A DNA stretch of 64,000 bases. Origin: Bhargavaea beijingensis. GTDB lineage: Bacteria > Bacillota > Bacilli > Bacillales_A > Planococcaceae. Both the position numbers and the translations under genes were made by a program. The notes under the pieces were generated by a model that was not told the DNA's origin, made no database searches, and was given only the letters and a program-made list of their open reading frames with translations. Where the stretch lies: NCBI RefSeq assembly GCF_900101985.1, contig NZ_FNAR01000005.1, positions 108,140 to 172,139 on the forward strand, given 5' to 3'. Shown in pieces: positions 8,692 to 17,456 of this stretch (positions are counted from its first letter, which is position 1; the number at the start of each line of letters is the position of its first letter).

Positions 8692-9192
8692 TTACTTCCA
8701 ATCGTTTTTTTTCCAGATGGAGGCATTCAGCGCGAGCGCATACAACACCCACCCCATGTAAGGGGCCATCAGCATTCCGGCGGCCTTGTCTTCCTTGTAG
8801 AAGCGTTCCGCAGTCAGGGCGATGGCGCCAAGCAAAATCGTCATCTCGACCAATGCTGTGCCGCGCAGCCGCCACCTGAAGAACAGGAAAGACCAGAGGA
8901 AGTTGAGGCCCAGCTGGACGTCGTACGAAGGAAAGGAATCTTCCATCCCTTTATCCCTCTTGCGCATTCCTGCACGGTACCTTGCGAAGCCCATCGTCGC
9001 GTAAAGGATATTCCAGGCAATGGGAAAGGCAGCCGGGGGTGGGGCGAATCCCGGTTTCTCAAGGCGCTGGAATTTCTTTTGTGCATCCCGGTTGGCCAGC
9101 CAGCCCACCGCCGCCCCGCCGAGAACAGGCACGGCGATGGCGGAAGCCAATTTCTTGCCGTCCATCTTTCCGTTCACATGAAACGGTTCCAT
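8692..9192 (-). CDS. tspO: TspO/MBR family tryptophan-rich sensory protein
   Basis: Five-helix membrane protein binding tetrapyrroles, linked to porphyrin turnover and stress. The 166-residue sequence shows the family signature KPGFAPPPAAFPIAWNILYA after the first helix and the C-terminal block GWVLYALALNASIWKKN. AGAAGGGA precedes the ATG. It is convergent with the preceding gene and divergent from the STAS gene. Homologous to B. subtilis YtaB/TspO. Confidence 0.9.
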   Translation of the reverse strand: MEPFHVNGKMDGKKLASAIAVPVLGGAAVGWLANRDAQKKFQRLEKPGFAPPPAAFPIAWNILYATMGFARYRAGMRKRDKGMEDSFPSYDVQLGLNFLWSFLFFRWRLRGTALVEMTILLGAIALTAERFYKEDKAAGMLMAPYMGWVLYALALNASIWKKNDWK

Positions 9193-9350
9193 CAGATCCC
9201 TTCTTTCTGCGTTTATCAGTCTCTACCCCTGTCCAGTTTCGTTAATCAGGAAAAGGACAGCAGTTGCCACCTATCTGAAAAGAAATGGAGATAATGGTAG
9301 ACTGAAGAAACAAGGGACATGAGAGAAGCGGAGAAGGGGGAAATGTTCTG

Positions 9351-10190
9351 ATGAAGACGCTTAACGAAAAGCTTTATGACAATCTGCTGGAGAATGCCGA
9401 TAATATGACCGACGAGTGGCTGTCGTACAGGATCATCAAACTGGGATCGGTCTATTCGTCGGCAGCCGGAGACGATGCGGTCCAGATGCTCCGCAAACAA
9501 AATCGGCTGACGATCCGTTCCATCGCAACCCGTCTATCAGGCCAGACAGGCCAGTTTGAGACGATGAAAAGGAAATGGGCGGAGTTGGTGGCGGAAAGCC
9601 GCATCCGGAGCAATACGCCGATCCATGAAGTGTTCGATGCGGTCATGCGGTTCCGAACGGTCTACTGGTCATACATCGAACGGTTTATTCGTGCGAATAA
9701 CCATGAGGTACAGCGCACGGATGTCCTGAGGTGGGGCAGCGAGATGAATCAGGCCTTTGATGAGCTGTTCCATGAGTTTTCCAGAACCTATCACGAAATG
9801 ACGGAAGAACGAATGATTGCCCAGCAGAAGATGATTCGGGAGCTTGGCACACCTGTCATCAAGATTGACGGGGAGAGGGGCATTCTTCCGCTGATCGGTG
9901 ACATTGACTCTGACCGGGCCCGGATTCTCAAGATGACCGTTCCGGAGCGTTGTGCAAAATTGGATATCATCCATCTGTTCATCGACCTGTCGGGCGTCTC
10001 GATCATCGATACAATGGTTGCGCAGCAAATGTACGAATTCACACAAATCCTCAGCTTGCTCGGTATCCGGTCCACTGTCACAGGAATCCGTCCCGAAATC
10101 GCACAGACGTCGATCCATCTTGGGCTCGATTTCAACTCAATTGCCACCTACGGCTCTCTCCAGCAGGCGCTGGAAAACACACCTATTTAA
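9351..10190 (+). CDS. RsbR-type stressosome protein (STAS domain)
   Basis: Co-antagonist paralogue of the sigma-B stressosome. The first ~155 residues form an all-helical, globin-like non-haem sensor domain; the STAS domain (about 165-275) contains ELGTPVIKIDGERGILPLIG and LSGVSIIDTMVAQQ, the segments that in RsbRA carry the threonines phosphorylated by RsbT (Thr in TPVI and in the DT pair). Length 279 matches RsbRA-D. The gene is monocistronic; the input signal cannot be inferred. Confidence 0.9.
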   Translation: MKTLNEKLYDNLLENADNMTDEWLSYRIIKLGSVYSSAAGDDAVQMLRKQNRLTIRSIATRLSGQTGQFETMKRKWAELVAESRIRSNTPIHEVFDAVMRFRTVYWSYIERFIRANNHEVQRTDVLRWGSEMNQAFDELFHEFSRTYHEMTEERMIAQQKMIRELGTPVIKIDGERGILPLIGDIDSDRARILKMTVPERCAKLDIIHLFIDLSGVSIIDTMVAQQMYEFTQILSLLGIRSTVTGIRPEIAQTSIHLGLDFNSIATYGSLQQALENTPI

Positions 10191-10337
10191 AAAGAGAGAG
10201 CGAAGGAAACCGGTGGCCCGTCATTCCCCGGATGTGTCCGATTCATTGAAATGCTTCCCCCAAGTATGACCCGGGAGGTTTTTGGGTAAAGGACAATCAA
10301 CAACAGCCGAAACATGACCGGACGGGGAGGAAGCAGC

Positions 10338-11213
10338 ATGAAGACCAGAGGCAGAAGACGCAGTTCAAATATCGAGGACCGCAGAGGACAGGAGGGAGCG
10401 GGCGGTTTCGGTGGTCCGGTCGCAATCGGAGGCGGCGGCCTCGGGATTGTCGGGATCATTTTGTTCCTGCTGTTCGGCGGCGACCTGGACAGCCTGTTCG
10501 GAGTGGGCGGTTCCGATCAATCCGGAGCAGGCATTCAGGATGGCGGAAGCGCCTATGTGGAAACCGCAGAGGAAGAGGAGCTTGCCGATTTTGTAGCCGT
10601 CGTCCTGGCAGATACCGAGGAAATCTGGGGCAAGGTCTTCGAGGAAAACGGCATGACTTACCAGGAACCGACACTCGTCCTGTATACCGGAAGCGTCCAG
10701 TCGGCCTGCGGATTCAACAGCGCTGCGGTGGGCCCGTTTTACTGTCCGGGAGACCACAAGCTCTACATCGATTTGAGTTTTTATAACGAATTGAAAAACC
10801 GTTTTAATGCGCCGGGTGATTTTGCCATGGCATATGTGGTAGCCCATGAGGTCGGTCATCACGTCCAGACTCTTCTCGGCGTCAATGAGGAAGTGAACCG
10901 GATCCGTCAGCGGGTGAGTGAGGAAGAGTACAACCGATACTCGGTGGCCATGGAACTTCAGGCCGATTATCTGGCCGGCGTCTGGGCAAAGCATGCCCAG
11001 GAAAAAGGATATCTGGAGGAAGGCGATTTCGAGGAAGCGATGAACGCGGCCAGCGCCATCGGGGACGACACCATACAGCGCCGTGCCCGCGGGTACGTGG
11101 TTCCGGAAAGCTTTACCCACGGGTCCTCGGCACAACGGATGGAATGGTTTAACCGTGGCTTTAAATACGGTGACCTCGATCACGGCGACACCTTCAGCGT
11201 ACTTCTGAAATAG
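10338..11213 (+). CDS. Neutral zinc metallopeptidase, YpfJ/KPN_02809 family
   Basis: Membrane-anchored putative zinc peptidase of 291 residues. The basic N-terminus MKTRGRRRSSNIEDRRG precedes one hydrophobic segment around residues 28-46; the zinc site HEVGHH is at 170-175 and a downstream ELQADYLAG supplies the third ligand. I chose the ATG at 10338 because GGGGAGGAAG stands seven bases before it; an in-frame ATG at 10314 has no site. The family is widespread; its substrate is unknown. Confidence 0.9.
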   Translation: MKTRGRRRSSNIEDRRGQEGAGGFGGPVAIGGGGLGIVGIILFLLFGGDLDSLFGVGGSDQSGAGIQDGGSAYVETAEEEELADFVAVVLADTEEIWGKVFEENGMTYQEPTLVLYTGSVQSACGFNSAAVGPFYCPGDHKLYIDLSFYNELKNRFNAPGDFAMAYVVAHEVGHHVQTLLGVNEEVNRIRQRVSEEEYNRYSVAMELQADYLAGVWAKHAQEKGYLEEGDFEEAMNAASAIGDDTIQRRARGYVVPESFTHGSSAQRMEWFNRGFKYGDLDHGDTFSVLLK

Positions 11214-11215
11214 CA

Positions 11216-11234
11216 TGAAAAGACGTCCGGCCAC
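11216..11234. repeat. 19-bp perfect inverted repeat, left arm
   Basis: TGAAAAGACGTCCGGCCAC is the exact reverse complement of 11742-11760. The arm is also part of a local hairpin (AGACGTCC / GGACGTCT) with a T-run on the minus strand. Confidence 0.85.
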
Positions 11235-11339
11235 GGTGGGAGGACGTCTCGAGCTGTATTAAACATAAACGCTGTTTTATAATCGAATGAAATTATAAAT
11301 TCGTACAAAATAAATTAATGTGTAGGGAATGACTAGTTG

Positions 11340-11513
11340 ATGAAAAAAAGAATTTCGATAGTGTTAACACTGATAGCTATCATTACTTTTGGTGTTTTTA
11401 CTTATTACGGATCCTCGACCGGGGCTAATAAGGAAACCGACAGTATGGTAATAGATAAAGATGGAGAAGTAGTAGAGCCACTTAGCGGCCACAACGAGAA
11501 TATGGGTCATTAA
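11340..11513 (+). CDS. Small orphan secreted or membrane-anchored peptide
   Basis: A 57-residue frame starting MKKRISIVLTLIAIITFGVF: a short basic N-terminus and one hydrophobic stretch (residues 5-23), then an acidic hydrophilic tail ending SGHNENMGH. This suits a signal-anchor or secreted peptide. The ribosome site is weak (TAGGGAA, about ten bases away). The gene is AT-rich, stands alone between inverted repeats, and is followed by a hairpin with a T-run. I do not recognise a family. Confidence 0.55.
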   Translation: MKKRISIVLTLIAIITFGVFTYYGSSTGANKETDSMVIDKDGEVVEPLSGHNENMGH

Positions 11514-11545
11514 TACAAAAGCAATCGGGCGTGTTTATTGAAGAA

Positions 11546-11576
11546 CGAAGATCGTTATTGGACGGTCTTTTTTTGT
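11546..11576 (+). terminator. Terminator of the small orphan
   Basis: AAGATCG, 8-base loop, CGGTCTT followed by TTTTT. Confidence 0.7.
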
Positions 11577-11642
11577 CTGAAAGCTGACTGGCTGCAGAAC
11601 GAGAATTTAAGAAGGCAACAAATTCACTCCACCCGGCGATAA

Positions 11643-11726
11643 GCCCGCAGCGGAAATCCGGAGGGTTTTATGAAAAAGAAAAAACTGCAGATAAAGGAGT
11701 AATCTACTCACTTTGTCTGCAGTCTG
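11643..11726. repeat. 84-bp dispersed element, copy B
   Basis: Ungapped match (75/84) to 4507-4590. It again contains a leftward terminator and here lies beyond the POT transporter. Confidence 0.8.
11676..11722 (-). terminator. Terminator of the POT transporter gene
   Basis: Read leftward: CTGCAGACAAA, loop, TTTATCTGCAG, TTTTTTC. Same structure as the serA terminator, with one base-pair change. Confidence 0.8.
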
Positions 11727-11741
11727 AGACGTCCGGCTACG

Positions 11742-11760
11742 GTGGCCGGACGTCTTTTCA
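11742..11760. repeat. 19-bp perfect inverted repeat, right arm
   Basis: GTGGCCGGACGTCTTTTCA, reverse complement of 11216-11234. With the preceding bases it forms an 11-bp hairpin with TTTT on the plus strand, ending at the POT stop codon. Confidence 0.85.
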
Positions 11761-13245
11761 TTAGTCTTTGATGAATCGGACAATTTTCGGAGCGACGAGG
11801 AAAAGGATGATCCCGAGGACGATCGACAGTCCCCCGATGATTCCGAAGTAAAGGGTTTCCGTTTCCGGCGTGTTCAGTTTGACGATCTGTGCGTTGATCG
11901 CTTGCGCTGCCGCGTTTGACAGGAACCAGAGGCTCATCGTCTGTGCGGAGAATGCCGCAGGCGCGAGACGCGTGGTGGCGGCAAGGCCGACAGGCGACAG
12001 GCAAAGCTCACCAAGGACCACAAGGAAGTAGCTCAAGACAAGCCACATCGGGTTGACAAGCGCGTCTCCGCCGCCGAGCATGCCCGGCACCAGAATCACG
12101 AGGAATGACAAACCTGCAAACAGGAGGCCGAACGAGAACTTGCGCGGAATCGATGGGTTCCGGTCGCCAAGACGTGTCCACATCCAGGCAAACACCGGTG
12201 CCAGAACAATGATGAACAGCGGGTTCAGCGACTGGAACCAGGCCGGCGAAATTTCAAAACCGAATGCGTTGAGGTCCGTACGCTTGTCGGCATACCGCGC
12301 GAGGATCGTAGAGCCCTGTTCCTGGATAGCCCAGAACATCACTGAAGCGATGAACAGCGGGATATAGGCGATAAGGCGGGACTGCTCCGTTGGCGTGGTT
12401 TTCGGGCTGCGGTACATGACGACAAAGTAAATGGTCGGTATCAGGATGCCAAGCACCCCTACAAGGGCGATGACCCCATCAATGGTGACCCAGCCCTGCG
12501 GAATCATCACTGCCAAGACAGCCGCGATAACCAAAAGGCCGATGATCGTGTATTTGATCCAATTTTTCTTTTCTTTAGGAGAAAGCGGGTTCGGCACCTG
12601 TGTGCCGGCAAGACCGAGGTTTTTCTTTTTTGTGATGACGAACATGACAAGTCCGACAAACATCCCGACAGCTGCTACGGCAAATCCGAGGTGGAAGCTT
12701 GTCTTCATCAGCTCGCCGACGATAAGCGGGGCGATGAAGCCGCCCAGGTTGATCCCCATGTAGAAGATGGAGAAGCCTGCGTCCAGACGGTGATCATCCT
12801 TCGGATAAATCTCGCCTACCACACTCGATACGTTCGGTTTCAGGAGCCCCGTACCAATGACGATCAGCACCATCGAGATGAAGAATAGCGCGATATTTCC
12901 CGGAATGGCAAGGGCAATATGACCGAACATGATGAGGACGCCGCCGTAGAATACGGCTTTTGATGTACCGAAGACCCGGTCGGCGAGCCAGCCGCCGATA
13001 ATCCCGGACATGTAGACGAGAGATCCGTAGATCGACATGATCGAAAGGGCCAGCGGCTCACTCAGGCCAAGGCCGCCCTCCGAAACTTCGTAATACATAT
13101 AGAATACGAGGATGGCCCTCATCCCATAGTAGGAAAAGCGTTCCCAGAATTCCGTGAAGAAAAGAGTGAACAGTCCTTTCGGATGGCCGAAGAACCCTTT
13201 CTGAGGGACACTCTCCACAATTTCACGGTGCGATAGACGCGACAT
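11761..13245 (-). CDS. POT/PTR2 family proton-dependent peptide transporter
   Basis: Imports di- and tripeptides with protons across the cytoplasmic membrane. The 494-residue protein has the PTR2 signature FTEFWERFSYYGMRAILVFY (residues 29-48), about 14 hydrophobic helices, and the second motif region FSIFYMGINLGGFIAPLI. Closest by memory to DtpT of lactic acid bacteria and YclF of B. subtilis. Monocistronic: promoter region 13246-13300, terminator in the 84-bp element. Confidence 0.93.
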   Translation of the reverse strand: MSRLSHREIVESVPQKGFFGHPKGLFTLFFTEFWERFSYYGMRAILVFYMYYEVSEGGLGLSEPLALSIMSIYGSLVYMSGIIGGWLADRVFGTSKAVFYGGVLIMFGHIALAIPGNIALFFISMVLIVIGTGLLKPNVSSVVGEIYPKDDHRLDAGFSIFYMGINLGGFIAPLIVGELMKTSFHLGFAVAAVGMFVGLVMFVITKKKNLGLAGTQVPNPLSPKEKKNWIKYTIIGLLVIAAVLAVMIPQGWVTIDGVIALVGVLGILIPTIYFVVMYRSPKTTPTEQSRLIAYIPLFIASVMFWAIQEQGSTILARYADKRTDLNAFGFEISPAWFQSLNPLFIIVLAPVFAWMWTRLGDRNPSIPRKFSFGLLFAGLSFLVILVPGMLGGGDALVNPMWLVLSYFLVVLGELCLSPVGLAATTRLAPAAFSAQTMSLWFLSNAAAQAINAQIVKLNTPETETLYFGIIGGLSIVLGIILFLVAPKIVRFIKD

Positions 13246-13435
13246 ATTGTGCTACCTCCTTAATTGTAGACCTTATTATACTACTCCTCGCATTTTCAAT
13301 TGTCAAAAATAATTTATTCCAGTAAATATTAAAGAATCGAAGGGTTATTTTAATCAGAATCGATATACCGGAATAATTAAATAGGTCTAACTATGTTTTC
13401 GCTGTTTAATTTTTGCGGTGCGGTCAAGCCATTCT

Positions 13436-13477
13436 AAAACCCCCGGAAACACGAAATTACTGTGTCCGCCGGGGGTG
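13436..13477 (-). terminator. Terminator of the M48-ankyrin gene
   Basis: Leftward CCCCCGG-GGACAC, loop, GTGTTTCCGGGGG followed by TTTT, ten bases past the stop. Confidence 0.8.
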
Positions 13478-13486
13478 TCTGTTTAA

Positions 13487-14773
13487 TTATTGAAGGCTTT
13501 TCAGTTCTTTCTCAAACTCTTCTAATGTCGTGACATCCAGGGAATCAAGGGCATCCATGCCCCCTTCGCTTTTTGCATAGGGATCTGCGCCAGCCTCATA
13601 GAGAAGCAGAGCGATGTCATAGTAACCGAAATCAACTGCTGTGGTGAGAGCAGTGCTATACATATCACTGGCATCAGGATTGGCTCCTGCTTCCAAAAGG
13701 ATGGCGGCAGCTGTTGCATTTCCCTCGTAGGCGGCAAAGTGAAGGGCAGTCGTCCCGTCTTTGTCGGTTTCTTCAAGATCCTCGCCATCGGTAATCAGTC
13801 TTCTGAGCAGGTCGTCATCGTATTGATAAACAGCTTCAGAGAGGGGCGGCAGTTCGATATCTGCGAAATCATCCGGCTCGCTGAATGCAGCCGGCAGCAG
13901 ATTCCCGTAGACCAGGCCGCCTCCGGCCAATGAAATAACGGTACCGATGTAGACCGCGGCCGCAACTGCGCCGAAACCCGTGGCCCAAAGGGCAATCCGG
14001 CCGTTGTTCTGCTGATAGTTCGGTGTTCCTTCCGTCTGCATGAACCGGCCCACTGCCTGTACGCGCTTCGGCAAGTTCGGATGCGAGGAAAGAATTTCAC
14101 TGAGCCAAACGGCACCGTTTGATTCAGATCGGATCTGCTCAAGCCATTCGGTTTCATCGACTTCACGGTAGGCGACCTTGCCTGCGCCAAGCAATGTCAG
14201 CGCACGTTTTGCAGCTGCCCCGTCGCCGGTGATGGATGCGGCTTCCCTGTCGCAGGAATATTCGCAGGATCGGCTGTATGCCTGCGAAAGGAAAGGAACA
14301 AAGCGTGCCGGCATAATAAGAAGGTTTTTCCAGATGTGGCGTCTCCGGATATGGGCCAGTTCATGGGCGATGATGAAATCCAGTTCTTTTTCGCCTTTCT
14401 CAAGTGCCAGCTCGAACACTTCGGAATACAGGACGATCATATTCCTCCCGAAAAAGCGTGTGGCAAACGCATTGAGCGCGCCTTCGGACTGTACGAGGAA
14501 AATGTCCGGAACGGTCCGGAGTCCCATCCCGGCAGCTAATTCCGCCGCCCTGCCATACACATCGGGAAACTGGCGTTCTGACAGGCGGATGCCATTGCCC
14601 CTGATCGATCCGAGCATGATGGCATTTGTAAACAGGACAAACGCAAACACGATCAGCGCGATGCCGATGCCGATGATGGACACCGCTGCAACAAGATAAA
14701 TCAGCACGCTGACGACGACCGACAGGATAAAGTAAACCGTCTCGCGCGGTGAAGTGGTGGTATTCAGATTCAT
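13487..14773 (-). CDS. M48-family membrane zinc peptidase with C-terminal ankyrin repeats
   Basis: The 428-residue protein combines two modules. The N-terminal part is HtpX-like: two close hydrophobic helices (about residues 12-50), the zinc helix IIAHELAHIRRRH with HELAH at 137-141, and EYSCD at 171-175 giving the third ligand. A third hydrophobic segment around 275-295 leads to a C-terminal domain of ankyrin-type repeats (DGTTALHFAAYEGNATAAAI, then AGANPDASDMYSTALTTAV, then EAGADPYAKSEGGMDAL). The ATG at 14773 follows AAGGGGAACC; the frame extends upstream without a ribosome site. Probably membrane-protein quality control with a protein-binding tail. Confidence 0.85.
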   Translation of the reverse strand: MNLNTTTSPRETVYFILSVVVSVLIYLVAAVSIIGIGIALIVFAFVLFTNAIMLGSIRGNGIRLSERQFPDVYGRAAELAAGMGLRTVPDIFLVQSEGALNAFATRFFGRNMIVLYSEVFELALEKGEKELDFIIAHELAHIRRRHIWKNLLIMPARFVPFLSQAYSRSCEYSCDREAASITGDGAAAKRALTLLGAGKVAYREVDETEWLEQIRSESNGAVWLSEILSSHPNLPKRVQAVGRFMQTEGTPNYQQNNGRIALWATGFGAVAAAVYIGTVISLAGGGLVYGNLLPAAFSEPDDFADIELPPLSEAVYQYDDDLLRRLITDGEDLEETDKDGTTALHFAAYEGNATAAAILLEAGANPDASDMYSTALTTAVDFGYYDIALLLYEAGADPYAKSEGGMDALDSLDVTTLEEFEKELKSLQ

Positions 14774-14987
14774 ATTGGTTCCCCTTTTGATTATTGGCGG
14801 ATGAGTATTTTTCTTCCATTCCGCTTCATTTAATTTAGCTTTCAGACTTCGCTTCGTCAACAGGACTATCGAATCATGTCTAAAGTTGTAGAAAGCATTG
14901 ACGGCATGAAATCGTTTACATATGATGGAGTGGAATTTCAAGTGCCGGAAGGGAATAAAAGGGAACACTGGAGTGAGGGGGCAGTCC

Positions 14988-16202
14988 ATGAATCACACAT
15001 CCACCATTCAATTTGTCCCGGTTGTCGTCGGAGGCAACCGGGGCGCATACAGCCTGGCTCGAGCATTCTATGAAGCTTATCAGGTAAAGACGAATGTGAT
15101 CAGCCCGATCATCATCGGGCCGATCGAGAATTCCCGGATTCTGAAAAACTACGTCCAGCCGGAAATTGAACAGCCCGACCGATTTTTCGAGACGATCGGG
15201 ATGATTGAGAAGGATTTCCCGGGGATCAAGAAAATCATCATCGGAGCGGATGATCGCTATGCCGAGATGCTCGTCCGCCTCCAGCGCCATTTCCCGGAGC
15301 AGTGGGTCGTTCCGTATGTCTCCGAGGAAGTGTTCGGGCGGGCGACCAACAAGGAGAGTTTTTACGCGGTATGCGAAAAAGCAGGCGTTCCCTACCCGAA
15401 AACGTTGGTGATCACGGAGTTCGAGGAGAAGTTGCCCTTTGAATTTCCGATTGTGGTAAAGCCGGCTGACTCGCCGGCCTATCAGTCACTCCACTTCGCC
15501 GGAAAGGAAAAGGTCTTTTTTGCAAAATCCCCGGACGAATACCGGCGGATCTTCCGGCTGATGCGGGGAGGAGGATACCGAGAACCGATTGTGGTTCAGG
15601 AATTTGTCCCAGGGGACGACCGGTCGCTTGCCGTCGTGACCGCCTATACTTCACCTGAAGACCGGGAAGTCAAACTGATCGTTTTCGGCCAGATCTTGCT
15701 GGAAGACCATACCCCTTCCGGCATCGGCAATCACCTCGCCATTCTTGCAAGGCCGGAAGACAGCATCACGGAAGATGTCCGGAAACTAATTGCCGAAACC
15801 GGATTTACCGGATTCTCGAACTTTGACCTGAAGTACGATGAAAGAACGGGAAGATATGTCTTTTTTGAGCTGAACGGCAGGCTTGGTGTCAGCAATTATT
15901 ACGTTACGGCTGCCGGACACAACCCGGCGACCTATTACGTGGACGACCGGATCAGGAATCTGAAACTCGGTGCGGTCGTCAACAAAGAGGAAGCGCTTTT
16001 TAATGTGGTGCCGAAAAGCCTTCTTCTGAAGCAGATCAAGTCTGTGCAACTGCGGACGAAGGTGAAAATACTTTACCGGGAGGACAGGGCATTTAACCCG
16101 CTAGAGGCGGACTTTGAGACGAATGTGAAGCGCAAGGCAGTCCTCTGGGCGTCCACGATGAACTACTACAGAAAGTTCAGGAAGCATCCGCCGCAAGTCT
16201 AA
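14988..16202 (+). CDS. ATP-grasp ligase resembling D-aspartate ligase (peptidoglycan cross-bridge)
   Basis: A 404-residue ATP-grasp enzyme. From memory it follows the enterococcal D-aspartate ligase Aslfm along most of its length: FVPVVVGGNRGAYSLARAF, VPYPKTLVI, VVQEFVPGDDRS, LLEDHTPSGIGNH and TGFSNFDLKYDERTG, the last holding metal-binding acids together with ELNGR. Such enzymes add D-Asp to the lysine side chain of the peptidoglycan precursor. Many Planococcaceae have A4-alpha cross-links with D-Asp or D-Glu, so a cross-bridge role is inferred. GAGGGGG precedes the ATG. It is monocistronic. Confidence 0.75.
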   Translation: MNHTSTIQFVPVVVGGNRGAYSLARAFYEAYQVKTNVISPIIIGPIENSRILKNYVQPEIEQPDRFFETIGMIEKDFPGIKKIIIGADDRYAEMLVRLQRHFPEQWVVPYVSEEVFGRATNKESFYAVCEKAGVPYPKTLVITEFEEKLPFEFPIVVKPADSPAYQSLHFAGKEKVFFAKSPDEYRRIFRLMRGGGYREPIVVQEFVPGDDRSLAVVTAYTSPEDREVKLIVFGQILLEDHTPSGIGNHLAILARPEDSITEDVRKLIAETGFTGFSNFDLKYDERTGRYVFFELNGRLGVSNYYVTAAGHNPATYYVDDRIRNLKLGAVVNKEEALFNVVPKSLLLKQIKSVQLRTKVKILYREDRAFNPLEADFETNVKRKAVLWASTMNYYRKFRKHPPQV

Positions 16203-16307
16203 GAAAATGCCGCTGTCAGCTTCGCTTCCTTTGCGGGCCGGTTAAGCGCCCGCCAGAAAAGGGTATGTCTCTGAAAGACAAGTCTTTTCTGATCGGAGGG
16301 GCACAGG

Positions 16308-17372
16308 TTGAACAAAATTTTTATGGTCATTTCATTTATCGGCGTCCCGCTCGTTGTCGCGGGATCCTTCATGCACTGGACAAGCCTGGTGATGTTCATT
16401 CTTTGTTGTGTCAGCATCATCGGCCTGTCCGCAATCATGGGGAGGGCGACTGAATCGCTGGCCATCATATCGGGGCCCAGGATCGGCGGGCTGCTGAATG
16501 CAACATTCGGAAATGCGGTCGAGCTGATCATTTCCATCTTTTCGCTTAAGGCGGGGCTGATCGGCATTGTGCTGGCTTCCCTCACCGGTTCGGTGATCGG
16601 GAACCTGCTTCTTGTGCTCGGGCTGTCATTTTTCCTTGGCGGGCTTAAGCATAAGCGCCAGAATTTCAGTTTGCGGGATGCCCGCTATAATGCAGGGCTC
16701 CTGATTTTCGCGATCATTGTCGCGTTCGTCATCCCGGAGATATTCTCGCAGGGGATGGATGACCGGGGCACAATCAGTCTCAGTGTCGGGATTTCGGTGA
16801 TCATGATCCTTCTTTACTTGGCGGGTCTGTTCTTTAAGTTGGTCACCCACCGCGGTTTTTTCACGGGTTCCGACAAAGGAAGCCACGGCAAACCGGAAGA
16901 AGAGGAAGAACCGGAATGGTCCAAGGGCAAAGCAATCCTTATTCTGCTGCTGGCAACGGCTGCGGTAGCATTCGTCTCCGAAAACCTTGTACATACATTC
17001 GAGGACATCGGGGAGCGCTTTGGCTGGTCGGAGCTCTTTATCGGGGTCATCATCGTCGCCATCGTCGGAAACGCCGCGGAGCATGCCTCCGCCCTTATCC
17101 TGGCAGTCAAGGATAAGATGGATGTATCCGTCGAAATCGCCATCGGATCGACCCTTCAGGTCGCGATGTTTGTCGCGCCTGCGCTTGTCCTCGTTTCCCT
17201 GATGATGCCGGTGCAGATGCCGCTGGTGTTCACGATTGCTGAATTGGTCGCAATGATCACGGCGGCACTTCTTACAATCGTCATCACGCTGGACGGGGAG
17301 TCAAACTGGTTCGAGGGGCTGACCCTGCTTGCCGCCTATCTGATCATGGGCATCGGGTTCTTCTTCCTTTAA
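16308..17372 (+). CDS. cax: Calcium/proton exchanger (CaCA, CAX type; YfkE-like)
   Basis: Exports Ca2+ in exchange for protons. The 354-residue protein has eleven or so hydrophobic helices and the two CaCA alpha repeats: FGNAVELIISIFSLKAG (68-84) and VGNAAEHASALILAVKDKMD, with the catalytic Glu in each. An acidic/charged loop (KPEEEEEPEWSKGK) separates the halves. The start is TTG with GGAGGGG upstream. Orthologous to B. subtilis YfkE/ChaA. Confidence 0.92.
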   Translation: MNKIFMVISFIGVPLVVAGSFMHWTSLVMFILCCVSIIGLSAIMGRATESLAIISGPRIGGLLNATFGNAVELIISIFSLKAGLIGIVLASLTGSVIGNLLLVLGLSFFLGGLKHKRQNFSLRDARYNAGLLIFAIIVAFVIPEIFSQGMDDRGTISLSVGISVIMILLYLAGLFFKLVTHRGFFTGSDKGSHGKPEEEEEPEWSKGKAILILLLATAAVAFVSENLVHTFEDIGERFGWSELFIGVIIVAIVGNAAEHASALILAVKDKMDVSVEIAIGSTLQVAMFVAPALVLVSLMMPVQMPLVFTIAELVAMITAALLTIVITLDGESNWFEGLTLLAAYLIMGIGFFFL

Positions 17373-17456
17373 CCGATGGAACAAAACCGGTTTCATTTTC
17401 GTCCAATCGGGGAAATATGAAGTCGGTAACATCATGAGCAAGGAGAAGAATGCACC

